NCBI RefSeq assembly: GCF_900099805.1
Contig: NZ_FNDR01000007.1
Location: 283,271 to 347,270, forward strand
Direction: 5' to 3'
From: Variovorax sp. OV700
Lineage (GTDB): Bacteria > Pseudomonadota > Gammaproteobacteria > Burkholderiales > Burkholderiaceae_C
DNA: 64,000 nucleotides
Part shown: piece after piece, positions 8,412 through 17,564 of the stretch
Layout of the letters: the number at the start of each line of letters is the position of its first letter
Position numbering within the stretch: position 1 is the first letter of the stretch
The notes under the pieces: model-generated
Told to the model about the DNA's origin: nothing
Database searches by the model: none
Seen by the model: the letters and a program-made list of their open reading frames with translations, nothing else
Translations under genes and position numbers: made by a program

Positions 8412-8500
8412 TTTTGCATTCAAAACTTAATTAAGCATGATGGTTTACCCTCATTCATAGGGATTGTTGGTGCCGTTTTTTGCATTCAAAATGCATTCAA
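8412..8500. promoter_or_regulatory. Repeated operator-like sequences in the aminotransferase/gntR divergent promoter
   Basis: The 14-mer TTTTGCATTCAAAA occurs twice (8412-8425 and 8478-8491), and TGCATTCAA a third time directly after (8492-8500). The 14-mer is a near palindrome (TTTTG-N4-CAAAA). The region between and around is locally AT-rich in an otherwise GC-rich window. Position between divergent genes, one encoding a GntR/FCD repressor, points to autoregulated binding sites; the third copy lies only 10 bp before the regulator start. Confidence 0.65.
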
Positions 8501-8510
8501 GGAAAACAGC

Positions 8511-9206
8511 ATGACTGCAGAAATCATCGAAATCTCGCGCCTGGCGCTGCACGACCAGGTGGCCGCGCGCCTGCGCACGATGCTGGTCGAGGGGCACATT
8601 GCCCCCGGCGCCAAGCTCAACGAGCGCGAGCTGTGCCTTCAGCTGCGCGTGTCGCGCACGCCGCTGCGCGAGGCCATCAAGCTGCTTGCGGCCGAAGGGC
8701 TGGTCGACTTGCTGCCCAACCGCGGCGCGGTGGCCGTAAAGCTCACTGAGAACGACGTGGTCGACACTTTCGAGGTGCTGGCCATGCTCGAAGGCATGTC
8801 GGGCGAACTGGCGGCCAAGCGCATCACCGACGAACAGCTGGCCGAGGTGCGCGCGATGCACTACGAAATGATGGCCTGCTTCACGCGGCGCGATCTCTCG
8901 GGCTACTACCGCCTCAACGCGCGCATCCACACCGCCATCAACGAGGCCGCCGGCAACCCGGTGCTGGCCAACACCTACCGCTCGATCAACGCGCGCGTGC
9001 AGTCGCTGCGTTTTCGCACCAACCAGGACGAGGCCAAGTGGAAGCACGCGGTCGAAGAGCACGAACAGATGATCCAGGCGCTGGCCGCGCGCGACGCGCC
9101 GGCCATGCGCAAGGTGCTGGTTGCGCACCTGATACGCAAGCGGGACACCGTGCTGGCGCTGCTGCGCGCCGGCGAAATCTATCCCCAAGCCCACGAGGCG
9201 AGCTGA
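8511..9206 (+). CDS. GntR-family regulator with FCD ligand domain
   Basis: 231 residues from the ATG at 8511 (MTAEIIEISRLALHDQVAARL). The winged helix-turn-helix covers about 10-75 (LNERELCLQLRVSRTPLREA, then EGLVDLLPNRGAVAV). The FCD domain follows (about 85-215), with the acidic/histidine metal-ligand positions of the family plausible in NARIHTAINEAAGN and EEHEQMIQAL. FCD regulators usually bind small carboxylates and repress the neighbouring catabolic operon until the ligand appears. It is divergent from the aminotransferase/Bug operon and 13 bp upstream of the FAD/Fe-S dehydrogenase, with which it is probably co-transcribed. Confidence 0.93.
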   Translation: MTAEIIEISRLALHDQVAARLRTMLVEGHIAPGAKLNERELCLQLRVSRTPLREAIKLLAAEGLVDLLPNRGAVAVKLTENDVVDTFEVLAMLEGMSGELAAKRITDEQLAEVRAMHYEMMACFTRRDLSGYYRLNARIHTAINEAAGNPVLANTYRSINARVQSLRFRTNQDEAKWKHAVEEHEQMIQALAARDAPAMRKVLVAHLIRKRDTVLALLRAGEIYPQAHEAS

Positions 9207-9219
9207 GCCCACACACACC

Positions 9220-12200
9220 ATGCGCGTCGATCCCGCCAGCCACATCCAGCCCGCCGGAACCGTTCTTCCGCCCAACGACACCTGCGAGGCGCTGGCGCGG
9301 CGGCTGCGAGCAGAAACGCAAGGCGAGGTGCTGTTCGACGACGGCTCGCGCGGGCGCTACGCCACCGATGCGTCGATCTACCAGATCACGCCGGTCGGTG
9401 CTTTCGTGCCCACCAACGACAGCGACATTGCCACCGCCATCGACATTGCGCGCGACCTGAAGGTGCCGGTGCTCGCGCGCGGCGGCGGCACCAGCCAGTG
9501 CGGCCAGACCACGGGCGCCGCGCTGGTGATCGACAACAGCAAGCACTTCCGCCGCTTGCTCGACGTGAACGTGGAGGAGGGCACTGCCACCGTCGAACCC
9601 GGCCTGGTGCTCGACCACCTGAACGCGCAACTCAAGCCGCACGGCCTCTGGTTTCCGGTCGACGTGTCGACCAGCGCGCAGGCCACGCTGGGCGGCATGG
9701 CGGGCAACAACTCCTGCGGCTCGCGCTCCATCGCCTACGGCAACATGGTGCACAACGTGCTGGGCGCGAGCGCCTGGCTCTCGAGCGGCGAGCTGGTGAA
9801 GTTTGGTCCGGAGGCCACGCTGGACGCGCGTGCAGCGGACATCGCGAAGTTCGTGCACGGGCTCGCAGTAGAGCACCGCGAGCAGATCCACGCCCACTGG
9901 CCCAAGGTGCTGCGCCGCGTGGCCGGCTACAACCTCGACATCTTCGACAACCAGAGCGAAAAGCCCTACACCGCCGACGGCAGCGTGAACCTCGCGCACC
10001 TCCTGGTCGGAGCCGAAGGCACGCTGGCCTACACCCGGAGCCTCACGCTCAAGCTCGCTCCGCTGCCGCGCGCCAAGGTGCTGGGCATCGTGAACTTTCC
10101 GACCTTCCATTCGGCCATGGACGCGGCGCAGCACATCGTGAAGCTCGGCCCCACGGCGGTGGAACTGGTCGACCGCACGATGATCGAGCTGAGCCTTGCC
10201 AACCCTGCGTTCAAGCCGACGGTGGAAACGGCGTTGATCGACAAGCCGGCGGCCATACTGCTGGTCGAGTTTGCCGGCGCCGACAAGGCCGCGCTGCTGC
10301 CACGCCTCAAGCAGCTGGTCGAGCTGATGGGCGATCTCGGACTGCCCGGCAGCGTGGTCGAGATGCCCGACGACGCCCGCCAGAAAAACCTGTGGGAAGT
10401 GCGCAAGGCAGGCCTCAACATCATGATGAGCCTGAAGGGCGACGGCAAGCCGGTGAGCTTCATCGAGGACTGCGCCGTGCCGCTCGAGCACCTGGCCGAG
10501 TACACCGATGCGCTGACCGAAGTGTTCGCCAGGTACGGCAGCCGCGGCACCTGGTATGCGCATGCCTCGGTCGGCACGCTGCATGTTCGGCCGATTCTCG
10601 ACATGCGCACGGACGGCGGCGCCAAGATGCGCGCCATCGCCGAGGAGGCCGCCGCGTTGGTGCGCAAGTACAAGGGCGCCTTCAGCGGCGAGCACGGCGA
10701 CGGCCTGTGCCGCGGCGAATGGATCGAATGGCAGTTCGGCCCGGCCATCAACGAGGCGTTTCGCGCCATCAAGCAGAAGCTCGATCCGGTCAACCTGTTC
10801 AACCCCGGCAAGATCGTCGATACGCCGCGCATGGACGACGCGTCGCTGTTCCGCTTCGCGCCGCCCACGGCGCCCAGGCCCTACCGGCGCATCGAACTCA
10901 AGCCCGTGCTCGACTGGTCGGCCTGGAACGTCAACGCCGACCCCGTCACAGAGAAGACCACCGCCCCGGGCACCGGCGGTGACAGCACCGGCGGCCTCGC
11001 CAAAGCCGTGGAGATGTGCAACAACAATGGCCACTGCCGCAAATTCGACGCCGGCACCATGTGCCCGAGCTACCGCGTCACGCGCGACGAGAAGCACCTG
11101 ACGCGCGGGCGCGCCAACACGCTGCGGCTCGCGCTGTCAGGTCAGCTGGGCGCCGATGCCTTCACCAGCGAAGAGATGCACGAGACCATGGATCTGTGCG
11201 TCGGCTGCAAGGGCTGCAAGCGAGACTGCCCGACCGGCGTCGACATGGCGAAGATGAAGATCGAGTTTCTCGACCACTACAAGAAGCGCCACGGCCACAC
11301 GCTGAAGGACAAGCTGGTGGCCTACATGCCCGACTATGCACACAGGGCGAGCCGGCTGCCGTGGCTCATGAACCTGCGCAACACCTTGCCCGGGGCGGCC
11401 TGGCTGGGCGAAAAGCTGCTGGGGTTTTCCGCACGACGGTCACTGCCCGAATGGCGCTCCGACACTTTCTGGCGTGCCAAGTGCGATCTGCACGGCATGT
11501 TCGCAAGCCGCGAGGGGGTGCTGTCGGTGCAGGCCAGCGGCGGCAAGGCCGCCGTGCTTTTCGTCGACACCTTCAATGGCACCTTCGAAAGCGAGAACGC
11601 GCTGGCTGCGGCCCGTGTGCTCAAGGCCGCGGGCTACACGCTGCACACGGTCGAGAAGAGCGGAGGGCACCACTGCTGCGGCCGCACCTTCCTGGCCAGC
11701 GGCATGGTGGACGAGGCCAAGCGCCGCGCCGAGGCGTTGATCGATGCGCTCAGGCCGCTGGCCGAGGCCGGCGTTCCCATCGTCGGGCTCGAGCCCTCGT
11801 GCCTGCTCACGCTGCGCGACGAGACCCTGGTGATGGGCTTCGGCAAGAAGGCCGAGACGGTGGCCAGGCAGGCCTTGCTGTTCGAGGAGTTCATTGCGCG
11901 CGAGATGAAAGCCGGCCGCTTCAAGCTCGCGCTCACGCCGGCAACGGCGCCGATCCTGCTGCACGGCCATTGCCACCAGAAAGCCTTTGGCGCCGTCAGC
12001 CCGGTGCTGGACGTGCTGCGGCTCATTCCCGGTGCCGAGCCCGAGCTGATCAAAAGCTCCTGCTGCGGCATGGCCGGGAGCTTCGGCTACGAGGCGCGCC
12101 ACATCGACGTCTCGATGCAGATGGCCGAGGCCAGCCTGCTGCCGGCGATACGCGCCAGGCCCGATGCCATCGTGGTGGCCGACGGCACCAGCTGCCGCCA

Positions 12201-12297
12201 CCAGATCGGAGACGGCGCGCAGCGCGAGGCGGTGCACGTGGCCGTGCTGCTCGAGCGACACCTCGCGCCGCCGACCCCGCCGGCCGAGGAGATTTAG
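9220..12297 (+). CDS. FAD-binding and Fe-S-binding 2-hydroxyacid dehydrogenase (YdiJ-like fusion)
   Basis: 1025 residues, the usual size for YdiJ-type fusions. Order: FAD-binding domain of the PCMH type (about 55-230; VPVLARGGGTSQCGQTTG, then GGMAGNNSCGSRSIAYGNMV), FAD oxidase C-terminal domain (about 250-530; SGEHGDGLCRGEW, then NPGKIVD), a ferredoxin-like region with cysteine clusters (CNNNGHCRKFDAGTMCPSYR; DLCVGCKGCKRDCPTGVDM), and two CCG cysteine-rich domains (GHHCCGRTF; KSSCCGMAGSFGYE). Such enzymes oxidise a D-2-hydroxyacid (D-lactate, D-2-hydroxyglutarate or glycolate have been assigned to relatives) and pass electrons to the respiratory chain. The GntR regulator is immediately upstream, and the glyoxylate aminotransferase is divergent, so a hydroxyacid feeding glyoxylate or a related oxoacid is a reasonable guess. 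ogt follows by 21 bp. Confidence 0.92.
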   Translation: MRVDPASHIQPAGTVLPPNDTCEALARRLRAETQGEVLFDDGSRGRYATDASIYQITPVGAFVPTNDSDIATAIDIARDLKVPVLARGGGTSQCGQTTGAALVIDNSKHFRRLLDVNVEEGTATVEPGLVLDHLNAQLKPHGLWFPVDVSTSAQATLGGMAGNNSCGSRSIAYGNMVHNVLGASAWLSSGELVKFGPEATLDARAADIAKFVHGLAVEHREQIHAHWPKVLRRVAGYNLDIFDNQSEKPYTADGSVNLAHLLVGAEGTLAYTRSLTLKLAPLPRAKVLGIVNFPTFHSAMDAAQHIVKLGPTAVELVDRTMIELSLANPAFKPTVETALIDKPAAILLVEFAGADKAALLPRLKQLVELMGDLGLPGSVVEMPDDARQKNLWEVRKAGLNIMMSLKGDGKPVSFIEDCAVPLEHLAEYTDALTEVFARYGSRGTWYAHASVGTLHVRPILDMRTDGGAKMRAIAEEAAALVRKYKGAFSGEHGDGLCRGEWIEWQFGPAINEAFRAIKQKLDPVNLFNPGKIVDTPRMDDASLFRFAPPTAPRPYRRIELKPVLDWSAWNVNADPVTEKTTAPGTGGDSTGGLAKAVEMCNNNGHCRKFDAGTMCPSYRVTRDEKHLTRGRANTLRLALSGQLGADAFTSEEMHETMDLCVGCKGCKRDCPTGVDMAKMKIEFLDHYKKRHGHTLKDKLVAYMPDYAHRASRLPWLMNLRNTLPGAAWLGEKLLGFSARRSLPEWRSDTFWRAKCDLHGMFASREGVLSVQASGGKAAVLFVDTFNGTFESENALAAARVLKAAGYTLHTVEKSGGHHCCGRTFLASGMVDEAKRRAEALIDALRPLAEAGVPIVGLEPSCLLTLRDETLVMGFGKKAETVARQALLFEEFIAREMKAGRFKLALTPATAPILLHGHCHQKAFGAVSPVLDVLRLIPGAEPELIKSSCCGMAGSFGYEARHIDVSMQMAEASLLPAIRARPDAIVVADGTSCRHQIGDGAQREAVHVAVLLERHLAPPTPPAEEI

Positions 12298-12318
12298 CGG
12301 CTGGCACACAATGGCGCG

Positions 12319-12876
12319 ATGAATGCAGCAACCACGGAGGAATCCGGCTTCGCGCTGTTCGACACCGCAATCGGCACCTGCGCCTTGGCCTGGGGTCCGC
12401 GCGGGCTCATCGGCGTGCAACTGCCCGAGGACAACGGCGAGGCCGCCACGCGCGCCCGCATGCGGCGCCGCTTCGCAGACCTGCCCGAGTCGGCGCCGCC
12501 CGAGAGCGCACGGCAGGCGATCGCGGCCATCCAGGGCCTGCTGAACGGCGCGTCCGACGACCTGAACCACATCGTGCTCGACATGAGCCGCGTGTCGGAA
12601 TTCCACCAGCGCATCTATGCGATTGCACGGCGCATTCCGCCCGGCCAGACGCGCACCTATGGTGATATCGCGGCGGAGCTTGGCGACAAGGGCTTGTCGC
12701 GCGCGGTGGGCCAGGCCATGGGCCACAACCCCTTCGCGCCTGTGGTGCCATGCCACCGCGTGCTGGCCGCGGGCAACAAGCCCGGCGGCTTTTCGGCCGG
12801 CGGCGGCGCGCTGACGAAACTGCGCATGCTCGACATCGAAGGCGCCCGGCCGAACGGGATGGCTTCGCTTTTCTAA
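12319..12876 (+). CDS. ogt: Methylated-DNA--protein-cysteine methyltransferase
   Basis: 185 residues. A DNA repair protein that takes O6-alkyl groups from guanine onto its own cysteine, once per molecule. The active site VVPCHRVLAAGNKPGGFSAG places the acceptor at Cys145. Upstream, RIPPGQTRTYGDIAAELG is the DNA-binding wing/helix region, and GHNPF supplies the conserved Asn. There is no Ada-type regulatory domain, so it is the constitutive Ogt type. It starts 21 bp after the dehydrogenase and is 7 bp from the next gene, so read-through is likely although the functions are unrelated. Confidence 0.95.
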   Translation: MNAATTEESGFALFDTAIGTCALAWGPRGLIGVQLPEDNGEAATRARMRRRFADLPESAPPESARQAIAAIQGLLNGASDDLNHIVLDMSRVSEFHQRIYAIARRIPPGQTRTYGDIAAELGDKGLSRAVGQAMGHNPFAPVVPCHRVLAAGNKPGGFSAGGGALTKLRMLDIEGARPNGMASLF

Positions 12877-12883
12877 AGGAACC

Positions 12884-13510
12884 ATGAGCTGTCCCATGAC
12901 CCATGCCATCGAAACCATCGATCAACTCGAAGCGCTGTTCGGCCAGGCCGGCGAAGCCTCGCTTAAAAAAGAAGTGCCTTACCTGCACCCGAGCTACCAG
13001 GCGTTGATTGCCGCATCGCCATTCGCGGTGCTCGCCACCACCGGACCGGACGGGCTCGACGCATCGCCGCGCGGCGATCCGCCAGGGTTCGTGGCGGTGC
13101 AGGACGAGAAGACGTTGCTGCTGCCGGAGCGTCGCGGCAACAACCGCATCGACAGCCTGCGCAACATCGTGGCCGATCCGCGCGTGGCGCTGCTGTTCCT
13201 GATTCCCGGGGTGGGCGAGACCTTGCGCGTGAACGGAACCGCGCGCATCACGGTCGCGCCCGAACTGTTGGCGCGCTTCGCGGTCGATGGCAAGCTGCCG
13301 CAGTGCGTGATCGAGATCCGGGTCGAGACCGTTTTCTTCCAGTGCGCCCGCGCGATCCAGCGCTCGCAGCTCTGGGCGCCGCTGCCTGCGGACGCGAGGC
13401 GCGAGGTGCCCACGGCCGGCGCCATCCTGTCGGCGCTGACCGATGCCGCCTTCGACGGCGCAACCTATGACCGCGAGTTGCCGGCGCGGCAGCGGGCTAC
13501 CCTGTATTGA
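12884..13510 (+). CDS. Pyridoxamine 5'-phosphate oxidase-fold (FMN-dependent PPOX class) protein
   Basis: 208 residues with AAAGGA before the start. The fold is the split-barrel flavin type: SPFAVLATTGPDGLDASPRGDPPGF, strung as strands, then LPERRGNNRIDSLRNI and VALLFLIPGVGETLRVNGTA. This arrangement matches the MSMEG_1061-like subgroup of FMN-dependent proteins rather than true PdxH. Function in this subgroup is not settled; flavin or deazaflavin redox chemistry is likely. A second in-frame Met five residues in (MTHAIET) could be the real start. Convergent with the truncated haemoglobin gene, 11 bp away. Confidence 0.85.
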   Translation: MSCPMTHAIETIDQLEALFGQAGEASLKKEVPYLHPSYQALIAASPFAVLATTGPDGLDASPRGDPPGFVAVQDEKTLLLPERRGNNRIDSLRNIVADPRVALLFLIPGVGETLRVNGTARITVAPELLARFAVDGKLPQCVIEIRVETVFFQCARAIQRSQLWAPLPADARREVPTAGAILSALTDAAFDGATYDRELPARQRATLY

Positions 13511-13521
13511 GCGAGGCGCGC

Positions 13522-13995
13522 TCAGCCTGAATACGGCCCCTTGACTTCGCCCCAGCCCCATCGCGGCATGGGTGCATCTGCGTCCACCGCCGCGCCAGGC
13601 TGCGAGTTGATGACCGCGAGCCGCGATCCCCATTCGAGATAACCGACCAGCGCCGAACGAAACTCGGGATCGTCCGGCATCGCGAGTTCGTCGGCCGTTT
13701 CCAGCAGCAGCCCGACCCAGCGGCGCCGCTGTTCCTGCTGCAGGTGGCGGTTCAGGTGCTGCCGGATCATGTGAGGGTGCCCGCCGTGATGCTTCGAATA
13801 GTCGGCCGGGCCGCCCAGCACTTCGGCCAGGAATGCAGTCACGTGGGCCGGATGATCGGCGTCCATGTGGGCGAAGACCGGCGCCAGCAAGAGATCGGCC
13901 CTGACGTTTTCATAGAAGCGCGTCGTCAGGCGAAGCAGCGCCTCGCTGCCGCCAAGCCATTGGTAGAGCGTTGGAACGTCTTCGGAATCAGGCAT
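13522..13995 (-). CDS. Group II truncated haemoglobin-like protein
   Basis: 157 residues from MPDSEDVPTLYQWLGG. The pattern YQWLGGSEALLRLTTRFYENV is helix A/B of the truncated globins, HMDADHPAHVTAFLAEVLGGP the E-helix region, and HPHMIRQHL carries the proximal (F8) histidine candidate; RWVGLLLETADE is the G helix with the Trp characteristic of group II. About 25 residues after the globin core are a C-terminal tail. Expected role: binding O2 or NO in the cytoplasm. Its start follows the M48 protease stop by two bases, so the two are an operon. Confidence 0.87.
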   Translation of the reverse strand: MPDSEDVPTLYQWLGGSEALLRLTTRFYENVRADLLLAPVFAHMDADHPAHVTAFLAEVLGGPADYSKHHGGHPHMIRQHLNRHLQQEQRRRWVGLLLETADELAMPDDPEFRSALVGYLEWGSRLAVINSQPGAAVDADAPMPRWGWGEVKGPYSG

Positions 13996-13997
13996 GG

Positions 13998-15866
13998 CTA
14001 TGACGACGCTTGTTCTTGCTCGTGCTTTTGCTGCGCTCTCATGATCTGGTGCCGGTGCCAATAGCGGCCGACCACAGCCTTGAAGTTCTCCTTCTGCTTG
14101 CCGATGCCGCCCACCTTCACCTTGGTGGTTCGCGCGCCCAGCATTCCCTTGTCGTGGTGCGTGACGACCAGGATGTCGCCGAAGGTGTTGTCCTGGTAGG
14201 TCAGGTCCTTGACTTCGTCCCACCCGATGGTCGATCCGCCGTCGACGCTCTGGTGTAGGCCCGCATGGGTCACTTCGACGCTCTGGTCGTTCTTCAGCGC
14301 AAACGCGACCGGCGGAAAGTGGCGCAGCACCACGGCACGCTCTTCGTCAGTGGCCGGCTCGTAGCGATAGGCAAGGCTCAGCTCGTGGTTCTGGACGAAG
14401 CGCTGTTCGTAGTCGCTCCACAGCCGCTGCTCGATGGCGGCGGCGGTCTCGATGTCGTCGGCCCACGAGGCCTCCGGCGCGGTCGCGACGATGGCGCCAT
14501 ACGCGCTTTCGGGCACGTGGTGGCCCACGTTGCGCATGCGTTCGAGCAGCGGCGGATGGGTGTCGTAGGGGTGCGGCACATCGGCGGTCTTCATGGTCTC
14601 GATGAAGGCCTCCGAGTTGGCATAGGGCGGCAGGCCGGCCGCCACGAAGCCGGCAATGCCCAGCGCACCGTCGTGCTGGCGGTTCTGCTCGAAGAGCTTT
14701 CGCTCGACGTCGTTGCGATAGCTCGCGTACGCCGAGATCTTGATGAGCGACTGCACGATGGCGCCGGGCGCGGTAAGGCCCGCGGAGACACGGTCGGCCT
14801 TGTATTCGCGCTCGCGGCTGTCGCGCGCCAGCGCAAAGGCAAAGATCATGCGGTACAGGCGCAGCAGGTAGTGCGCGACGATGGTCAGGCCGCCGCCGCG
14901 CATCTTCCAGGTGTACTGGTCGAACTGCTGCAGCTTGGGGCCGAGCGCGGCGCTGCTGCGAGTGTCGCCGCCGCCCAGGTGGGCCAGCTCGTGCGCCAGC
15001 ACCGCATCGGCTTCGGATTGGTCGAGCACGCGCAGCAGCGGAATGCTGACGAACAACGTGCGGCCGTCCAGTGTGCGTCCGCCCACCTGGCAGGGCGCCT
15101 CGGTCACGAAGAAGTTGGTGTCGATGCCGGCAACGATCTGGTCGGGCGGCGCGGTCTTCACGCGGGTGGCGAGCTGGCGGATGCGCTCCCAGAGGCGCGG
15201 CGCATCGGCTTCGGCGACCACTTCGCCTTCGATCTCGTTGCTCGACGGCAGCTTCTTGAACAGCGTGTAGATCGCATAGAACACGGCCGCCGCGGCCGCG
15301 ATGCCCGCAATGGCAATGAGCTTGACGTAGTAGCTCTGCCAGAAGTAGGCCGTGAGCCAGAATGACAGCCACACCAGCATCGCGCTCTGCAGCACGACCT
15401 CGACCGCGCTCGATACCGTCATGAGCCGCCAGCCTGCGACGAAGCTGGCATAGCGCAAGCCGCGGTTGGCGAAGGCCAGGGCGCCCAACACCAGGGCCGC
15501 CGCGAGCAGTGCCGCGCCGAGCGCCAGCGTCCAGAGGGCGGCACGGTCGGCCCAGTGGAAATGCCAGTACATCGAGTTGGGACGGCACACCTTGTCGTGA
15601 AACTCCCTGTCTTCCTCGGCGGTGGCTTCGCAGGCCTTGGAGAGCGGGTGGCTGCGGTAGAACGCGGTGGTCTGCGCCTTGTCCTCGGCCGAGAGGCGGG
15701 TGTCGGAAGCAATGCGTTTTTCGATCGCCTGAAGAAAGTCAGCGTCTTCCGTGCGCAGCACGTACTCCGTAAAAACCAGCGTCGCCGCCGGAATGGCGAA
15801 GAGCGACACCAGGGTTAAAAGAAACACGCGAAAAAGATCGGCATGGATTGTTCGAGCAATGGCCAT
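13998..15866 (-). CDS. M48-family membrane metallopeptidase
   Basis: 622 residues from the ATG at 15866, behind an AGGAGGAG ribosome site. Zinc-protease motif HELAH at residues 292-296 (VLAHELAHLGGGD), with the third ligand expected in the SREREYKADRVSAG segment. Membrane helices are near the N-terminus (FLLTLVSLFAIPAATLVF), around 110-135, and a paired hydrophobic block around 165-220. It is thus larger than HtpX, with an extra 200-residue C-terminal part. Family role: quality control of membrane proteins with an active site facing the cytoplasm. Followed by the truncated haemoglobin gene with two bases between them. Confidence 0.9.
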   Translation of the reverse strand: MAIARTIHADLFRVFLLTLVSLFAIPAATLVFTEYVLRTEDADFLQAIEKRIASDTRLSAEDKAQTTAFYRSHPLSKACEATAEEDREFHDKVCRPNSMYWHFHWADRAALWTLALGAALLAAALVLGALAFANRGLRYASFVAGWRLMTVSSAVEVVLQSAMLVWLSFWLTAYFWQSYYVKLIAIAGIAAAAAVFYAIYTLFKKLPSSNEIEGEVVAEADAPRLWERIRQLATRVKTAPPDQIVAGIDTNFFVTEAPCQVGGRTLDGRTLFVSIPLLRVLDQSEADAVLAHELAHLGGGDTRSSAALGPKLQQFDQYTWKMRGGGLTIVAHYLLRLYRMIFAFALARDSREREYKADRVSAGLTAPGAIVQSLIKISAYASYRNDVERKLFEQNRQHDGALGIAGFVAAGLPPYANSEAFIETMKTADVPHPYDTHPPLLERMRNVGHHVPESAYGAIVATAPEASWADDIETAAAIEQRLWSDYEQRFVQNHELSLAYRYEPATDEERAVVLRHFPPVAFALKNDQSVEVTHAGLHQSVDGGSTIGWDEVKDLTYQDNTFGDILVVTHHDKGMLGARTTKVKVGGIGKQKENFKAVVGRYWHRHQIMRAQQKHEQEQASS

Positions 15867-16080
15867 GGGGTGCTCCTCCTGGAAGCGGTTGTTGTGATTC
15901 GTTGTGTGAAACTGTCCGGGAAGGCGATAGCGTAGCGACCGTTTGCATGCTTGCGAATGGCTGTTGGCGCTCGCGCGAACGGCGTGAATACCAAGGTCGT
16001 AGTCTTTGTGCAGAATTAGCAACGGCCGTCAGGCGACCCCACGCCTGCACCGGGTGCCGCCCTTCGCGACAATCGGTCCA

Positions 16081-17544
16081 ATGCGTTCTTTTCCGACCTT
16101 CAAGGAAGCCCATTTGCCGGGCGCTGAAGCCGCCGCGTCCGAAGACTCCACCGTCAAGCAGCCGGTCGACGGGCTCGAGCCGACCGCGCGCCGCCGTGCA
16201 ATGCTGGTCATCATCCTGGGCATCATGGTGGCCGTGCTCGATGGCACCATCGTGAACCTGGCGCTGCCGGGCATCGCGCGCGAGCTGCAGGCCAGTCCGT
16301 CGCATGCGATCTGGGTGGTCAACGCCTACCAGATCGCCACCCTGGTCATGCTGCTGCCGCTCGCGTCGCTGGGCGACCTCGTGGGCTACCGGCGCGTTTA
16401 CCTGGTAGGCATGGCGGTGTTTACCGTGTCCTCGCTTGGCGCCACTTTTGCCGATTCGCTCGGCACGCTGATCGTCGCGCGCACCTTCCAGGGCCTGGGC
16501 GCGGCCGGCATCATGAGCGTGAACGCGGCGCTGGTTCGGCTGACCTTTCCCTCGGCGCTGCTGGGGCGCGGCATGGCGATCAACTCGATGGTGGTGGCCA
16601 CGTCGTCCGTGGCGGGCCCCTCGGTGGCGGCGGCCATCCTCTCGGTGGCTTCGTGGCCTTGGCTCTTCGCGATCAACGTGCCGCTCGGGCTGCTGGTCTT
16701 CACGCTGGGCATGAAGGCGCTGCCGTTCAACCGCGTGGCGCCGGCGGCGGGGCTGCGCTTTTCGCCGCTCGACGTGGCGCTGAACGTGCTGATGTTCTCG
16801 CTGGTGTTCCTGGGCGTCGACCGGCTCGGCGTGCGCGAGGGCGGTGCGCCGTCGTCGTCCGCGTGGGTGATCCTGCTGGCCGGCGTGGCCGTGTGCTTTA
16901 TCTATATCCGGCGGCAACGCAGCCTGGCTGTGCCGCTCTTTCCGATCGACCTGCTGCGCATTCCGGTGTTCGCGCTGTCGATGGGCACCTCGGTGGCCGC
17001 TTTCTGCGCGCAGATGCTGGCCTATATCGCGCTGCCTTTTCTGCTGCTCGAGGTGTATGGCCGCAGCCACATCGAGGCCGGGCTGCTCATCACCGCCTGG
17101 CCGCTGGCCATCGTGGCCATGGCGCCCATTGCGGGCCGGCTGATCGGACGCTACCCGGACGGGCTGCTCGGCGGCATCGGACTCGGCCTGCTGGCTGTCG
17201 GCCTGGGGTTGCTGGCCGCGCTGCCGGCGCAACCGGGCAATGCAGACATCGCCTGGCGCATGGCGCTGTGCGGCCTCGGATTCGGGCTGTTCCAGTCGCC
17301 CAACAACCACACCATCGTGACTTCGCCGCCGGCGCACCGCAGCGGCGCGGCCAGCGGCATGCTCGGCACCGCGCGGCTCACGGGGCAGACGCTGGGCGCA
17401 GTGGTGCTGGCGGGCGTGTTCAGCGTCTGGACCCCGCACGGCGGGCGCGGGCCGGTGGTAGCGCTGGTGCTGGCAGCCTGTTGTGCGGGCGTGGCGGCGG
17501 TTTTCAGCAGCCTGCGGCTGAAGACGACGGGGCCCCATCGCTGA
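16081..17544 (+). CDS. MFS transporter, EmrB/QacA (DHA2) family
   Basis: 487 residues from the ATG at 16081. About fourteen hydrophobic segments. Motif D1/helix 1 ILGIMVAVLDGTIVNLALPGI is diagnostic of DHA2 exporters, followed by HAIWVVNAYQIATL, LGDLVGYRRVYLVG (motif A) and RTFQGLGAAGIMSVN (motif B with the conserved Arg). The earlier in-frame ATG at 16006 overlaps no family sequence. It stands 20 bp upstream of the pqi operon in the same direction. The substrate is not predictable; typically hydrophobic drugs or quaternary cations driven by protons. Confidence 0.92.
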   Translation: MRSFPTFKEAHLPGAEAAASEDSTVKQPVDGLEPTARRRAMLVIILGIMVAVLDGTIVNLALPGIARELQASPSHAIWVVNAYQIATLVMLLPLASLGDLVGYRRVYLVGMAVFTVSSLGATFADSLGTLIVARTFQGLGAAGIMSVNAALVRLTFPSALLGRGMAINSMVVATSSVAGPSVAAAILSVASWPWLFAINVPLGLLVFTLGMKALPFNRVAPAAGLRFSPLDVALNVLMFSLVFLGVDRLGVREGGAPSSSAWVILLAGVAVCFIYIRRQRSLAVPLFPIDLLRIPVFALSMGTSVAAFCAQMLAYIALPFLLLEVYGRSHIEAGLLITAWPLAIVAMAPIAGRLIGRYPDGLLGGIGLGLLAVGLGLLAALPAQPGNADIAWRMALCGLGFGLFQSPNNHTIVTSPPAHRSGAASGMLGTARLTGQTLGAVVLAGVFSVWTPHGGRGPVVALVLAACCAGVAAVFSSLRLKTTGPHR

Positions 17545-17564
17545 ATAGGTTAGGGTACGGCCCC

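Noticed and set aside
7098..9206. A 702-residue GntR protein with a long N-terminal domain
   Set aside because: The first 471 codons are antisense to the aminotransferase and contain no domain; the regulator starts at 8511, after its operator repeats.
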